Below, piece by piece: positions 7,174-13,969 of a DNA stretch of 16,829 nt. Under the pieces are notes generated by a model, which saw nothing but the letters and a program-made list of their open reading frames with translations, was not told where the DNA came from and made no database searches. Position 1 is the stretch's first letter, and every line of letters begins with the position of its first letter. Source of the stretch: Xanthomonas translucens pv. translucens DSM 18974 (GTDB taxonomy: Bacteria > Pseudomonadota > Gammaproteobacteria > Xanthomonadales > Xanthomonadaceae); the NCBI RefSeq assembly GCF_000331775.1, contig NZ_CAPJ01000037.1:1-16829 (forward strand). Reading direction: 5' to 3'. The translations under genes were made by a program, and so were the position numbers.

Positions 7174-9029
7174 CCGCATCTGCGCTGCCCCCGTTCGACG
7201 GCAAGGCCTTCGCCGCCAACCTCAGTACCGCGCCCGGCGTGTACCGCATGTACGCGGCCGACGACACCTTGCTCTACGTCGGCAAGGCAGGCGCGCTGCG
7301 CAAGCGAGTGGCCAGCTATTTCAGCGCCTCGCCGAAGAACGCGCGGACCATGGCGATGCTGGCCCAGGTCGCGCGCATGGACGTGACCGTGACCCGCAGC
7401 GAAGGCGAGGCGCTGCTGCTGGAAAACCAGCTGATCAAGTCGCTGGCGCCGCGCTACAACGTGTCGCTGCGCGACGACAAGAGCTATCCCTACGTGCTGC
7501 TGACCCGCGAGGAGTGGCCGCGGATCGCGCTGCACCGCGGCCCGCGCGCGGTGCTCGGGCGCTACTTCGGCCCGTATCCCGGCGTCACCGCGGTGCGCGA
7601 GACGCTGAACCTGATGCACAAGCTGTTCAAGCTGCGCAGCTGCGAGGACAGCGTGTTCCGCAACCGCTCGCGGCCGTGCCTGCAGTACCAGATCGGCCGC
7701 TGCAGCGCGCCGTGTGTGGCGTTGGTGCCGGCCGACGAGTACGCCGAGTCGGTGCGCCGCGCGACGATGTTTCTGGACGGGCGCAGCGACCAGCTCGGCG
7801 AGGAACTGGTGCAGGCGATGCAGGCCGCCAGCGAACAGCTGGAGTTCGAACGCGCCGCGCGCCTGCGCGACCTGCTCGGCTCGCTGCGCAGTATGCAGAG
7901 CCGCCAGTACGTGGACGGCCGCGCCGCCGACCTGGACGTGCTCGCCTGCGCCACCCAGGGCGCCAATGCCTGCGTGCTGCTGCTGGCGTTCCGCGACGGG
8001 CGCAATCTCGGCACCCGCGCGTTCTTCCCCAAGACCAACGGCGAGGACAGCGCGGCCGAGGTGCTGAGCGCGTTCGTGTCGCAGTACTACGCCGAGCACG
8101 CGCCGCCGCGCGAGATCCTGCTGGATCGCGAAATTGCCGACGCCGAACTGATCGAAGCGGCGCTGGGTTCGGCTGCCGAGCGCAAGGTGCAATTGCGCTG
8201 GAACGTGCGCGGCGAGCGCGCCGGCTACTTGGACCTGGCCAGCCGCAACGCGCAGGCCACGCTGGTCACCGAGCTGACCAGCCGCAACGCGCAGCACGCG
8301 CGCAGCGAGGCCTTGCGCGAGATGCTGGGGCTGGCCGAGCCGGTCCGGCGCGCGGAGTGTTTCGACATCAGCCACACCATGGGCGAGGCCACCGTGGCCT
8401 CGTGCGTGGTGTTCGACGCCAGCGGCCCGGTGCGCAGCCAGTACCGGCGCTACAACATCAGCGGCATCGAGCCGGGCGACGACTACGCGGCGATGCGCCA
8501 GGCGATCGAACGCCGTTTCCGCCGCGCGGCAGAGGGCGAGGGCAAGGCCGATGCGGTGCTGCCCGACGTGCTGCTGATCGACGGCGGCGCCGGCCAGCTC
8601 GCGCAGGCCAATGCCGCGCTCGCCGACCTGGGGGTGGACGGCATCCTGGTGATCGGCGTGGCCAAGGGCGCCGAACGCCGCGCCGGCCACGAGACGCTGG
8701 TGATGCCGGACGGGCGCGAGCTGCGCCCCGGCGCGGCCTCGCCGGCATTGCAGTTCATTCAGCAGGTGCGTGACGAGGCGCACCGTTTCGCGATCACCGG
8801 CCACCGCGGGCGGCGCCAGAAAGCGCGCATGACCAGCAAGCTGGAGGACATCCCCGGCATCGGTCCGCGCCGCCGCGCCAGCCTGTTGAAGCATTTCGGC
8901 GGACTGGCCGGACTCAAGGCCGCCGGCGAAGCGGAGATCGCGCGCGTGGAAGGCATCAACGACGCGCTCGCCGCACGAATCTACGCTAACCTGCACGGGC
9001 TGCCGGTGCCCGATCCGGCAGGCGAGTAG
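7170..9029 (+). CDS. uvrC: Excinuclease ABC subunit C (UvrC)
   Basis: Dual-incision nuclease of nucleotide excision repair, recruited by UvrB at damaged DNA. The 619-residue product has the GIY-YIG nuclease domain at about 20-100 (PGVYRMY, LLYVGKAGALRKR, GEALLLENQLIKSLAPRYN), four cysteines at 158, 170, 178 and 182 in the spacing reported for the UvrC iron-sulfur cluster, a UVR domain at about 205-240 for UvrB contact, the RNase H-like endonuclease domain with ECFDISHT near 399 and LLIDGGAGQLA near 470, and tandem helix-hairpin-helix motifs from about 565 (IPGIGPRRRASLLKHFGG). The ATG at 7170 overlaps the NHL gene stop; the frame is open further upstream but lacks similarity there. pgsA follows 9 nt downstream, the common uvrC-pgsA order in proteobacteria. 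Confidence 0.97.
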   Translation: MTASALPPFDGKAFAANLSTAPGVYRMYAADDTLLYVGKAGALRKRVASYFSASPKNARTMAMLAQVARMDVTVTRSEGEALLLENQLIKSLAPRYNVSLRDDKSYPYVLLTREEWPRIALHRGPRAVLGRYFGPYPGVTAVRETLNLMHKLFKLRSCEDSVFRNRSRPCLQYQIGRCSAPCVALVPADEYAESVRRATMFLDGRSDQLGEELVQAMQAASEQLEFERAARLRDLLGSLRSMQSRQYVDGRAADLDVLACATQGANACVLLLAFRDGRNLGTRAFFPKTNGEDSAAEVLSAFVSQYYAEHAPPREILLDREIADAELIEAALGSAAERKVQLRWNVRGERAGYLDLASRNAQATLVTELTSRNAQHARSEALREMLGLAEPVRRAECFDISHTMGEATVASCVVFDASGPVRSQYRRYNISGIEPGDDYAAMRQAIERRFRRAAEGEGKADAVLPDVLLIDGGAGQLAQANAALADLGVDGILVIGVAKGAERRAGHETLVMPDGRELRPGAASPALQFIQQVRDEAHRFAITGHRGRRQKARMTSKLEDIPGIGPRRRASLLKHFGGLAGLKAAGEAEIARVEGINDALAARIYANLHGLPVPDPAGE

Positions 9030-9038
9030 AGCAGCGCA

Positions 9039-9674
9039 ATGAAGTTGACCATCCCCACCTGGCTGACGCTGCTGCGCATCGTGATGATTCCGGTGCTGGT
9101 GCTGGTGTTCTACCTTCCCTACACGTGGACGAACTTCGCTTCGGCGGCGATCTTCGGCCTGGCCGCGTTCACCGACTGGCTGGACGGCTGGGTGGCGCGG
9201 CGCTACCACCAGTATTCCGCGTTCGGCGCGTTCCTGGATCCGGTGGCCGACAAGCTGATGGTGGCGGTGGCGCTGTTCCTGATCGTGCAGGGCCACCCGA
9301 CGCCGTGGATGGCGTTCTGGGCAGCGGTGATCGTCGGCCGCGAGATCGCGGTGTCGGCGCTGCGCGAATGGATGGCCGAAATCGGCCAGCGCGCCAAGGT
9401 ACGGGTGGCGATGATCGGCAAGGTCAAGACCACCGCGCAGATGGTGGCGCTGCTGTGCCTGCTGTATTCGGTGATGCCCGACGGCTCGCCGCCGGAGAGC
9501 GTGTGGATGGGCCTGTTCATCTTCCACATCGGCGACTGGACGCTGGCGATCGCCTCGATCCTGACCCTGCTGTCCGGCATCCAGTACCTGCATGCGGCCT
9601 GGCCGAGCCTGCGCGCCGACGAGCGCGCCGCGGTGGCGGACAAGAATGCGAAGAAAATCGAAGGCAATGGTTGA
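9039..9674 (+). CDS. pgsA: CDP-diacylglycerol--glycerol-3-phosphate 3-phosphatidyltransferase
   Basis: Integral membrane enzyme that makes phosphatidylglycerophosphate, the committed step to phosphatidylglycerol and cardiolipin. The 211-residue product carries the full CDP-alcohol phosphotransferase motif DxxDGxxARx8Gx3Dx3D at Asp46, Asp49, Gly50, Ala53, Arg54, Gly63, Asp67 and Asp71. Several hydrophobic segments follow the family pattern (about 10-28, 34-48, 70-105, 130-150, 165-185). The N-terminus, with its IPTWLTLLRI stretch, is typical. It lies 9 nt after uvrC and has only a weak ribosome-binding site. Its stop codon lies inside the -35 box of the following tRNA gene. Confidence 0.96.
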   Translation: MKLTIPTWLTLLRIVMIPVLVLVFYLPYTWTNFASAAIFGLAAFTDWLDGWVARRYHQYSAFGAFLDPVADKLMVAVALFLIVQGHPTPWMAFWAAVIVGREIAVSALREWMAEIGQRAKVRVAMIGKVKTTAQMVALLCLLYSVMPDGSPPESVWMGLFIFHIGDWTLAIASILTLLSGIQYLHAAWPSLRADERAAVADKNAKKIEGNG

Positions 9675-9698
9675 CAGCCTGCAGGTTCCCGGTAAAAT
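9671..9698 (+). promoter_or_regulatory. Sigma-70 promoter of tRNA-Gly
   Basis: TTGACA (9671-9676) and TAAAAT (9693-9698) are separated by 16 nt, and the tRNA starts 13 nt after the -10 box. The -35 box contains the pgsA stop codon (TGA at 9672-9674). This is one of the best sigma-70 matches in the window, so the tRNA can be made independently of the uvrC-pgsA operon. Confidence 0.8.
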
Positions 9699-9710
9699 TC
9701 GCGGCCTCAA

Positions 9711-9786
<76 letters not shown>

Positions 9787-9828
9787 AATTTTGATCTACA
9801 GACTTCCACTGGCATCTGTAGGTCGTTG

Positions 9829-9854
9829 AAAAGAGAAGCTTCGGCTTCTTTTTT
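9829..9854 (+). terminator. Rho-independent terminator after tRNA-Gly
   Basis: AGAAGC (9834-9839), loop TTCG, GCTTCT (9844-9849), then a T-run to 9854. The upstream A-run lets the stem extend to about 11 pairs with one G-T wobble. It sits 42 nt after the tRNA end and closes the tRNA transcript before the integrase region. Confidence 0.85.
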
Positions 9855-9897
9855 CGTTCCAGTAAAAGCCACGGAAATCCACCGACAGCCAGCGTTT

Positions 9898-9921
9898 TTG
9901 AGGCCAAAATTGAGGCCAAAG
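9898..9921. repeat. Tandem 12-bp repeat near the integrase, possible arm-type sites
   Basis: TTGAGGCCAAAA (9898-9909) is followed directly by TTGAGGCCAAAG (9910-9921), 11 of 12 identical. Short direct repeats between the tRNA att core and the int gene are where the N-terminal DUF4102 domain of P4-type integrases, or their excisionase, usually binds. That role is inferred from position only. Confidence 0.5.
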
Positions 9922-9985
9922 AATGAGGGTGGTACCGGTTCCGGGTTGTTGCTAGGGTTGGATCGGGCTGACCAGCAGCATTGAG

Positions 9986-10007
9986 CCTAAGTCTCACGAC
10001 TTAGGAG
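9986..10007 (+). promoter_or_regulatory. Hairpin covering the integrase ribosome-binding site
   Basis: CCTAAGTC (9986-9993), a TCAC loop, then GACTTAGG (9998-10005) form a perfect 8-bp stem. The Shine-Dalgarno AGGAG (10003-10007) is partly inside the right arm. In RNA this would limit initiation at 10015; in DNA the same palindrome could be a dimeric repressor or excisionase operator. The pairing is directly visible; the function is inferred. Confidence 0.5.
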
Positions 10008-10014
10008 TTTGATG

Positions 10015-11928
10015 ATGGCACTCTCTGATCTGACTGTGCGGCAAGCCAAGGCCGCACAGAAAACCTACAGTATCCCCGACACCGACGGCCTTAGCCTGGT
10101 GGTCACCCCCGTCGGTGGAAAGTCGTGGCATCTGCGCTACTACTGGCTCGGCAAGCAAAAGCGCATCTCCTTGGGCAGCTACCCCGAGATCGGACTGCGC
10201 GAAGCACGCGCCTTGCGTGATGAAGCCCGGGCGCTAGTGGCGAAGGGCATCAATCCCCATACAGAACGCAAACAGAAGCGACACGCTATCAAGCTGGCCT
10301 CGGACTACACGTTCAAGGCCGTCTTCGATGCTTGGGTCGAGCATCGTGCGAAGGAACTCAAGGAAGGCAGAAACAGCACGCTGTCGCAGATCCAGCGAGT
10401 CTTCCGCAAGGACGTGCTGCCCAGCCTTGAGAAGATGTCGATCTACGACATTCGCCGGCCTCAACTCCTGGGCGTCCTGGCGCGGATCGAGCGGCGCAAG
10501 GCTTTCACCACTGCCGAGAAGGTCCGCACCTGGCTGGGCCAGTTGTTCCGCTACGCCCTGGTCATTGTCGAGGGCATGGAGGCCAATCCGGCCACCGACC
10601 TCGATGTGGTAGCCGAGCCCAAGCCACCGGTAAACCACAATCCCTATCTGCATCTGTCCGAACTGCCCGACTTCCTCCAGAAGCTCAGGCTCTACAATCC
10701 GCGTGGCTGGCAAACGCAGCTCGGCATTCGGTTGCTGTTCCTGACCGGGGTTCGTACCGGCGAACTGCGGCTAGCCACCCCGGATCAATTCGACCTCGAC
10801 CGCGGTCTTTGGATTATTCCGCCGCAGATCGTCAAGCAGCTTCAGGACGAGATGCGCAAGGCGGGTAGGCGTCCGCAGGACATACCGCCTTACATCGTGC
10901 CCCTTTCTGTCCAGGCCATCGAGATCGTGCGCTACCTCCTGCGTGTAATGCGGCCTGCCCAAAAGCATTTGCTGGCACACCGCAGCGAACTCAAGAAGCG
11001 CATCAGTGAGAACACCCTCAACGCTGCCTTGAAACGAATGGGCTACGAGAATCAACTGACCGGCCACGGCATCCGGGGAACAATATCGACGGCGCTCAAC
11101 GAGATCGGTTATCCCAAGATTTGGGTGGACGCGCAGCTTTCGCACTCCGATCCGAACAAGGTGAGTTTGGCCTACAACCACGCCATGTATGTCGAGCCGC
11201 GCCGCCGGATGATGCAGGATTGGGCTGACCGTCTCGATCTGCTTGAACAGGGCCATGTGGAAGATGCCAGTGCACATCTCACCATCCATATTGAAGGGAC
11301 GCCTGCGATGGCGGAAGAGCCGGCGGCCATTGCCGCTGCTTCCGCTAAAGGCGACGTGTTGTCCACGCCGATCGCTGTGGCACCAAGCACTAAGGGAACC
11401 ACCTTCCAGCGGCTTTCGCAGGTGCCTCCGCCCCCCATTCGGACGCCGAAACCGGAAGCATCCGCAATCCAGCGCGAGCGCGAGGAAATGCTGGCCATGT
11501 ACGAGTCGCCTAGCTGCCTGCCGGTGCCGCTGTTCGGCAAGCTCGCCGGTAAGTCCAAGGACCAGATCAACCGCGAGCTGAAGGCAGGCAAGCTGCTGTC
11601 CATCAGCCTGGGTAATCGGGGGCAGCGTGTTCCCGATTGGCAACTTGTGCCACTCAAGCACAAGCTGGCCCAGGTACTTATGAATCAGTGCCAAGGAGCT
11701 GACTCATGGGACCTGTACCGAATGCTGACTCGGCCGCACCCGGATCTTGGTAATTGCGCAGCGATCGATGTAGTCACGCCGACCAATGTTGTCGCGGTCG
11801 TTCGGACCATTATGGGCGGCCGACATCATCCAGATGCCTCCGATACCGTCTCACCGCAAGCTATCCCCGGGGGCACGCGGCAGAGCATTCGCCGGATGAA
11901 TGGTGCGGCTGTATTAGAAAGCGCTTGA
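10015..11928 (+). CDS. P4-type tyrosine integrase with C-terminal HTH/Xre-MbcA-ParS-like extension
   Basis: Site-specific recombinase expected to integrate and excise an element at tRNA-Gly. The 637-residue product starts MALSDLTVRQAKAA with the arm-binding DUF4102 domain (about 1-90), a core-binding domain (about 98-195) and the catalytic domain (about 205-410) with Arg247 (TGVRTGE), His351 and Arg354 (HGIR), His377 (LSHSD) and probable nucleophile Tyr387 (AYNHA), so it looks active. Usual P4 integrases end near residue 410-430. Here a Pro/Ala-rich linker (about 415-485) leads to an HTH-like segment (505-545: AGKSKDQINRELKAGKLL, ending RVPDWQL) and a segment (about 548-600: SWDLYRMLTRPHPDLG, then NVVAVVRTIM) resembling the antitoxin Xre/MbcA/ParS toxin-binding domain. 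I chose the ATG at 10015, 7 nt after AGGAG; 10012 and TTG 10009 are in frame. Confidence 0.9.
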   Translation: MALSDLTVRQAKAAQKTYSIPDTDGLSLVVTPVGGKSWHLRYYWLGKQKRISLGSYPEIGLREARALRDEARALVAKGINPHTERKQKRHAIKLASDYTFKAVFDAWVEHRAKELKEGRNSTLSQIQRVFRKDVLPSLEKMSIYDIRRPQLLGVLARIERRKAFTTAEKVRTWLGQLFRYALVIVEGMEANPATDLDVVAEPKPPVNHNPYLHLSELPDFLQKLRLYNPRGWQTQLGIRLLFLTGVRTGELRLATPDQFDLDRGLWIIPPQIVKQLQDEMRKAGRRPQDIPPYIVPLSVQAIEIVRYLLRVMRPAQKHLLAHRSELKKRISENTLNAALKRMGYENQLTGHGIRGTISTALNEIGYPKIWVDAQLSHSDPNKVSLAYNHAMYVEPRRRMMQDWADRLDLLEQGHVEDASAHLTIHIEGTPAMAEEPAAIAAASAKGDVLSTPIAVAPSTKGTTFQRLSQVPPPPIRTPKPEASAIQREREEMLAMYESPSCLPVPLFGKLAGKSKDQINRELKAGKLLSISLGNRGQRVPDWQLVPLKHKLAQVLMNQCQGADSWDLYRMLTRPHPDLGNCAAIDVVTPTNVVAVVRTIMGGRHHPDASDTVSPQAIPGGTRQSIRRMNGAAVLESA

Positions 11929-12102
11929 ATGCCAACGCTGCGGCCTGATGACCAGAGCGGGGCTGCCCATTGTCACCAGGTTTCGGGTCGGGGTCGTCTC
12001 CAGACTTGGCGCCCTGTTGTGCTCTGGGCTCAAGCTACTCAGCAGGTACGTCGGTTTCCCCTGACGCTAAATTTTTTGGGTTGATCGTTTTTGGGAAGCT
12101 CG
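11929..12102. other. Short gap after the integrase; no recognised gene
   Basis: A 51-codon frame (11929-12084) starts with an ATG directly after the integrase stop, but it has no ribosome-binding site of its own apart from coupling, and its product, beginning MPTLRPDDQSG, resembles nothing I can name. It could be a decayed remnant. TTTTTGGG occurs twice, 15 bp apart (12073-12080 and 12088-12095). I see no convincing terminator for either the integrase or the converging lysR gene. Confidence 0.3.
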
Positions 12103-12996
12103 CTAATTGCAAATATGGGTGCTTAGGCGAGAGATAAATCGCTCCAACGGAGCCGACAGGGTGCCACTGTCGGGGCGAAGCAGATAGGTAGTGATCACTG
12201 CCGACTCCGCCGCCAAGGGACGGATTACCACATCAGGCCGTTGGCAGCAGGATGCGGCCCTAGTTTCCGTGGTGAAGCCGAGGCCGAAGCCCGCGCCGAC
12301 GAGAGTGAACATCATATCCAATGAAGACGTATATTCAACGACATTGGGCTCGCGCTTCAAAGGCCGAAGGAAGCGCCTTAGTTCACGGTAATAGCCCTCG
12401 CAAAGCTGCGGGTCACATAAGACAAGTGGGTGGTTCCCAAGCTCATGAAGTGGGACCTCCTTATGGACTAACAACTCATGCCGAGCAGGTACCGCAATCA
12501 CTAGCGAGTCTTGCCAAAGTGGTTCGGCAACAAAGTCATCATCAATCTCGGCCGTGTATGCCAAACCTGCGGTGAAGTCGCCTGACCGTAGGCCGCGCAA
12601 CTGCTCGGCCAAAGGAACTTCGGACAGCCTTATTTCAATCTCCGGTTCTTTTTCACGGCAATGGGCCAAGAATGTGGAAAGTCGCCGGTCAACTGCGCCA
12701 TCGGAAATTGCGATGCGCAGATTACCTCTTGAACCGGCTGCAATGGCCTTGGTATTTTCTCGTGCCTGCTTCAGGACGGTGAATAGCCTTCTAGTGTCAT
12801 GCAAGAACGCAGTTCCGGCCGCAGTCAGTCGGGTACCTCTACGATCCCGATCAAAAAGCACTGCGCCCAATTCATCCTCAAGTTCCTTGATAGTTCTGGA
12901 AAGCGGTGGCTGCTCAATATGGAGACGGTCTGCGGCCCTTGTAAAGTGCAACTCCTCAGCCAATACAACGAAGCAGCGAAGGTGTCGAAGTTCCAT
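12103..12996 (-). CDS. LysR-family transcriptional regulator
   Basis: DNA-binding regulator of 297 residues. The N-terminal winged helix-turn-helix occupies about 1-60 (MELRHLRCFVVLAEELHFTRAADRL at the start, then QPPLSRTIKELEDELGAVLFDR), close to the BenM/CatR branch that controls aromatic and related catabolism. The effector-binding domain fills 90-297. The start at 12996 is fixed by the canonical N-terminus although its ribosome-binding site is poor. LysR proteins usually control a divergent neighbour, but upstream lies a 538-bp AT-rich gap with no metabolic gene, so the target is not obvious and the gene may be an orphan carried by the element. Codon use is visibly less GC-biased than in the uvrC block, consistent with transfer. 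Confidence 0.93.
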   Translation of the reverse strand: MELRHLRCFVVLAEELHFTRAADRLHIEQPPLSRTIKELEDELGAVLFDRDRRGTRLTAAGTAFLHDTRRLFTVLKQARENTKAIAAGSRGNLRIAISDGAVDRRLSTFLAHCREKEPEIEIRLSEVPLAEQLRGLRSGDFTAGLAYTAEIDDDFVAEPLWQDSLVIAVPARHELLVHKEVPLHELGNHPLVLCDPQLCEGYYRELRRFLRPLKREPNVVEYTSSLDMMFTLVGAGFGLGFTTETRAASCCQRPDVVIRPLAAESAVITTYLLRPDSGTLSAPLERFISRLSTHICN

Positions 12997-13006
12997 TAAT
13001 TGCTTG

Positions 13007-13021
13007 CTAATTATTATTTAG
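13007..13021. promoter_or_regulatory. Candidate LysR autoregulatory site (T-N11-A)
   Basis: CTAA-N7-TTAG is a partly symmetric 15-mer containing the T-N11-A spacing of LysR-type operators, with T at 13008 and A at 13020. It lies 10-25 bp upstream of the lysR start codon, within reach of its promoter. The motif is loose, and AT-rich DNA yields such matches by chance. Confidence 0.3.
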
Positions 13022-13162
13022 AATTTATGTGCGATCTGACTGCCAAGCCTCGTCAAGATCGGTGTCGAAGAAGATTTTGGTGCTACTTGTTTATTGCTTT
13101 GCCTGATTCGTTTGCGGAAAGAATTTATTCTCCAAGAATGAACGTATTGACATGCATCTTAT

Positions 13163-13186
13163 AGCCACTCCTGCCTTTGAGTGGCT
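13163..13186. repeat. Perfect 8-bp inverted repeat
   Basis: AGCCACTC (13163-13170) and GAGTGGCT (13179-13186) are exact reverse complements separated by 8 nt. There is no T-tract on either side, so it is more likely an operator or a relic terminator than an active intrinsic terminator. A TTGACA sequence begins at 13147, but no -10 box stands at the right distance. Confidence 0.4.
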
Positions 13187-13297
13187 TGACTTACAGTTGG
13201 ATTATGTCTAGCTAAACGACTATTTTATCCGCGCTGAAACTATAGTAAGTCCATATCTCATATTTCCATAGTGCATCTGTACTATTGATTAGGTAGT

Positions 13298-13336
13298 AGG
13301 AGGATGTGGATGGAACCATTTCGTAAATCATTATGA
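13298..13336 (+). other. Mini-ORF with consensus Shine-Dalgarno
   Basis: AGGAGG (13298-13303) is followed by in-frame ATGs at 13304 and 13310 (6 nt after AGGAGG) and a stop at 13334-13336. The peptide is MEPFRKSL, or MWMEPFRKSL from the first ATG. It could be an upstream leader peptide or the first codons of a gene whose body was lost. Confidence 0.25.
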
Positions 13337-13463
13337 GGGCGTCTGTGCCTCGGTTAAAGCCACACCATACCTTGTTCGCATAAACAGAGGTCCACAGGCG
13401 TTCACTGAACGAAAAATCGTCTACGCACTTTTGAGCCGGTAAGGCGCGTCGAACATGCTAGTT

Positions 13464-13522
13464 CGCTTCTGAAGCGCGTACCGTAGGGAGGCCTGGCAAG
13501 CAGGCGTATTCCCCTGACGGGG
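13464..13522 (+). promoter_or_regulatory. Three consecutive hairpins in the leader of the exported-protein gene
   Basis: CGCTT-CTG-AAGCG (13464-13476), GCCTG-GCAAG-CAGGC (13491-13505) and CCCC-TGAC-GGGG (13511-13522) follow each other within 60 nt, the last ending 12 nt before the ATG at 13535. The Shine-Dalgarno GAGGA (13524-13528) lies just outside the final stem. The arrangement suggests a structured 5' leader. I compared it by eye with the c-di-GMP-I (GEMM) riboswitch consensus and it does not match. Confidence 0.4.
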
Positions 13523-13534
13523 CGAGGACGAGTG

Positions 13535-13969
13535 ATGAATCAGAAAGTGAAGACCGTGGTGATCGTGGCCGGATTCATGGCCGGCTTGGCACTTTCAACC
13601 AGCGCGTTGGCGCAGGCGTGTTGCCCAGGCGATGGGCATACCATTGCTGCGACCACTGGCTTGGGTCAAAGCATGCCGCCGGCGACCAATCTTGCGGTCG
13701 ATCCATCATGGCGGGTCTATGCGTTTCGGCGCGATGGCGTGGAGTATCTGCAGGTCAACGATACCAAGGGCGTTGTGCGCGCAGCCTTAGGTCACATCAA
13801 CGAAACGACGTGGGTCATGCCCATGGGTACGGACGTGAACCGCGTCACGATCGCCTCCAGCGCCAATGACAACTCGGGCACTTTGATCTATCGATCGGGT
13901 CCGATCGCCATCAGAGTCTTGCAGGCAGCGCAGGGCAACTCCTGGGTAATCACGACATCCGAGAACTGA
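13535..13969 (+). CDS. Small exported protein of unknown function
   Basis: The 144-residue product begins with a clear Sec signal peptide: a Lys-containing N-terminus, a hydrophobic core at about 7-24 (VVIVAGFMAGLALSTSALA) and an ALA cleavage site at 24-26, giving a mature protein of about 118 residues. The mature part starts QACCPGDGH with a Cys-Cys pair, and has no lipobox and no domain I recognise. It looks beta-rich, with alternating hydrophobic residues (SWRVYAFRRDGVEYLQV; VNRVTIAS; PIAIRVLQ). I preferred ATG 13535, 6 nt after GAGGA, over the in-frame GTG at 13532. Its 3' end overlaps the convergent MASE1 gene by 20 nt. A role in the periplasm or outside the cell is inferred from the signal peptide only. 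Confidence 0.8.
   Translation: MNQKVKTVVIVAGFMAGLALSTSALAQACCPGDGHTIAATTGLGQSMPPATNLAVDPSWRVYAFRRDGVEYLQVNDTKGVVRAALGHINETTWVMPMGTDVNRVTIASSANDNSGTLIYRSGPIAIRVLQAAQGNSWVITTSEN

Larger units (their letters stand above)
12997..13534. other. AT-rich gap upstream of lysR, no gene recognised
   Basis: No frame on either strand gives a credible protein. Hand counting gives 44 G/C in 120 bases over 13201-13320 (37%), against 40 in 60 over 7561-7620, so this is compositionally foreign. It contains a LysR-type T-N11-A site (13007-13021), alternating AGAAT/ATTCT pentamers (13120-13139), an 8-bp inverted repeat (13163-13186), a strong Shine-Dalgarno with a 10-codon ORF (13298-13336), and three hairpins before the next gene (13464-13522). 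It may be the wreck of older genes or a large control region. Confidence 0.6.

Noticed and set aside
11929..12084. RES-type toxin partner for the integrase tail
   Set aside because: The 51-codon product is far too short for a RES domain and any resemblance is too weak to claim.
13430..13535. c-di-GMP riboswitch upstream of the exported-protein gene
   Set aside because: The conserved core of the GEMM-I class is absent; only unrelated hairpins are present.
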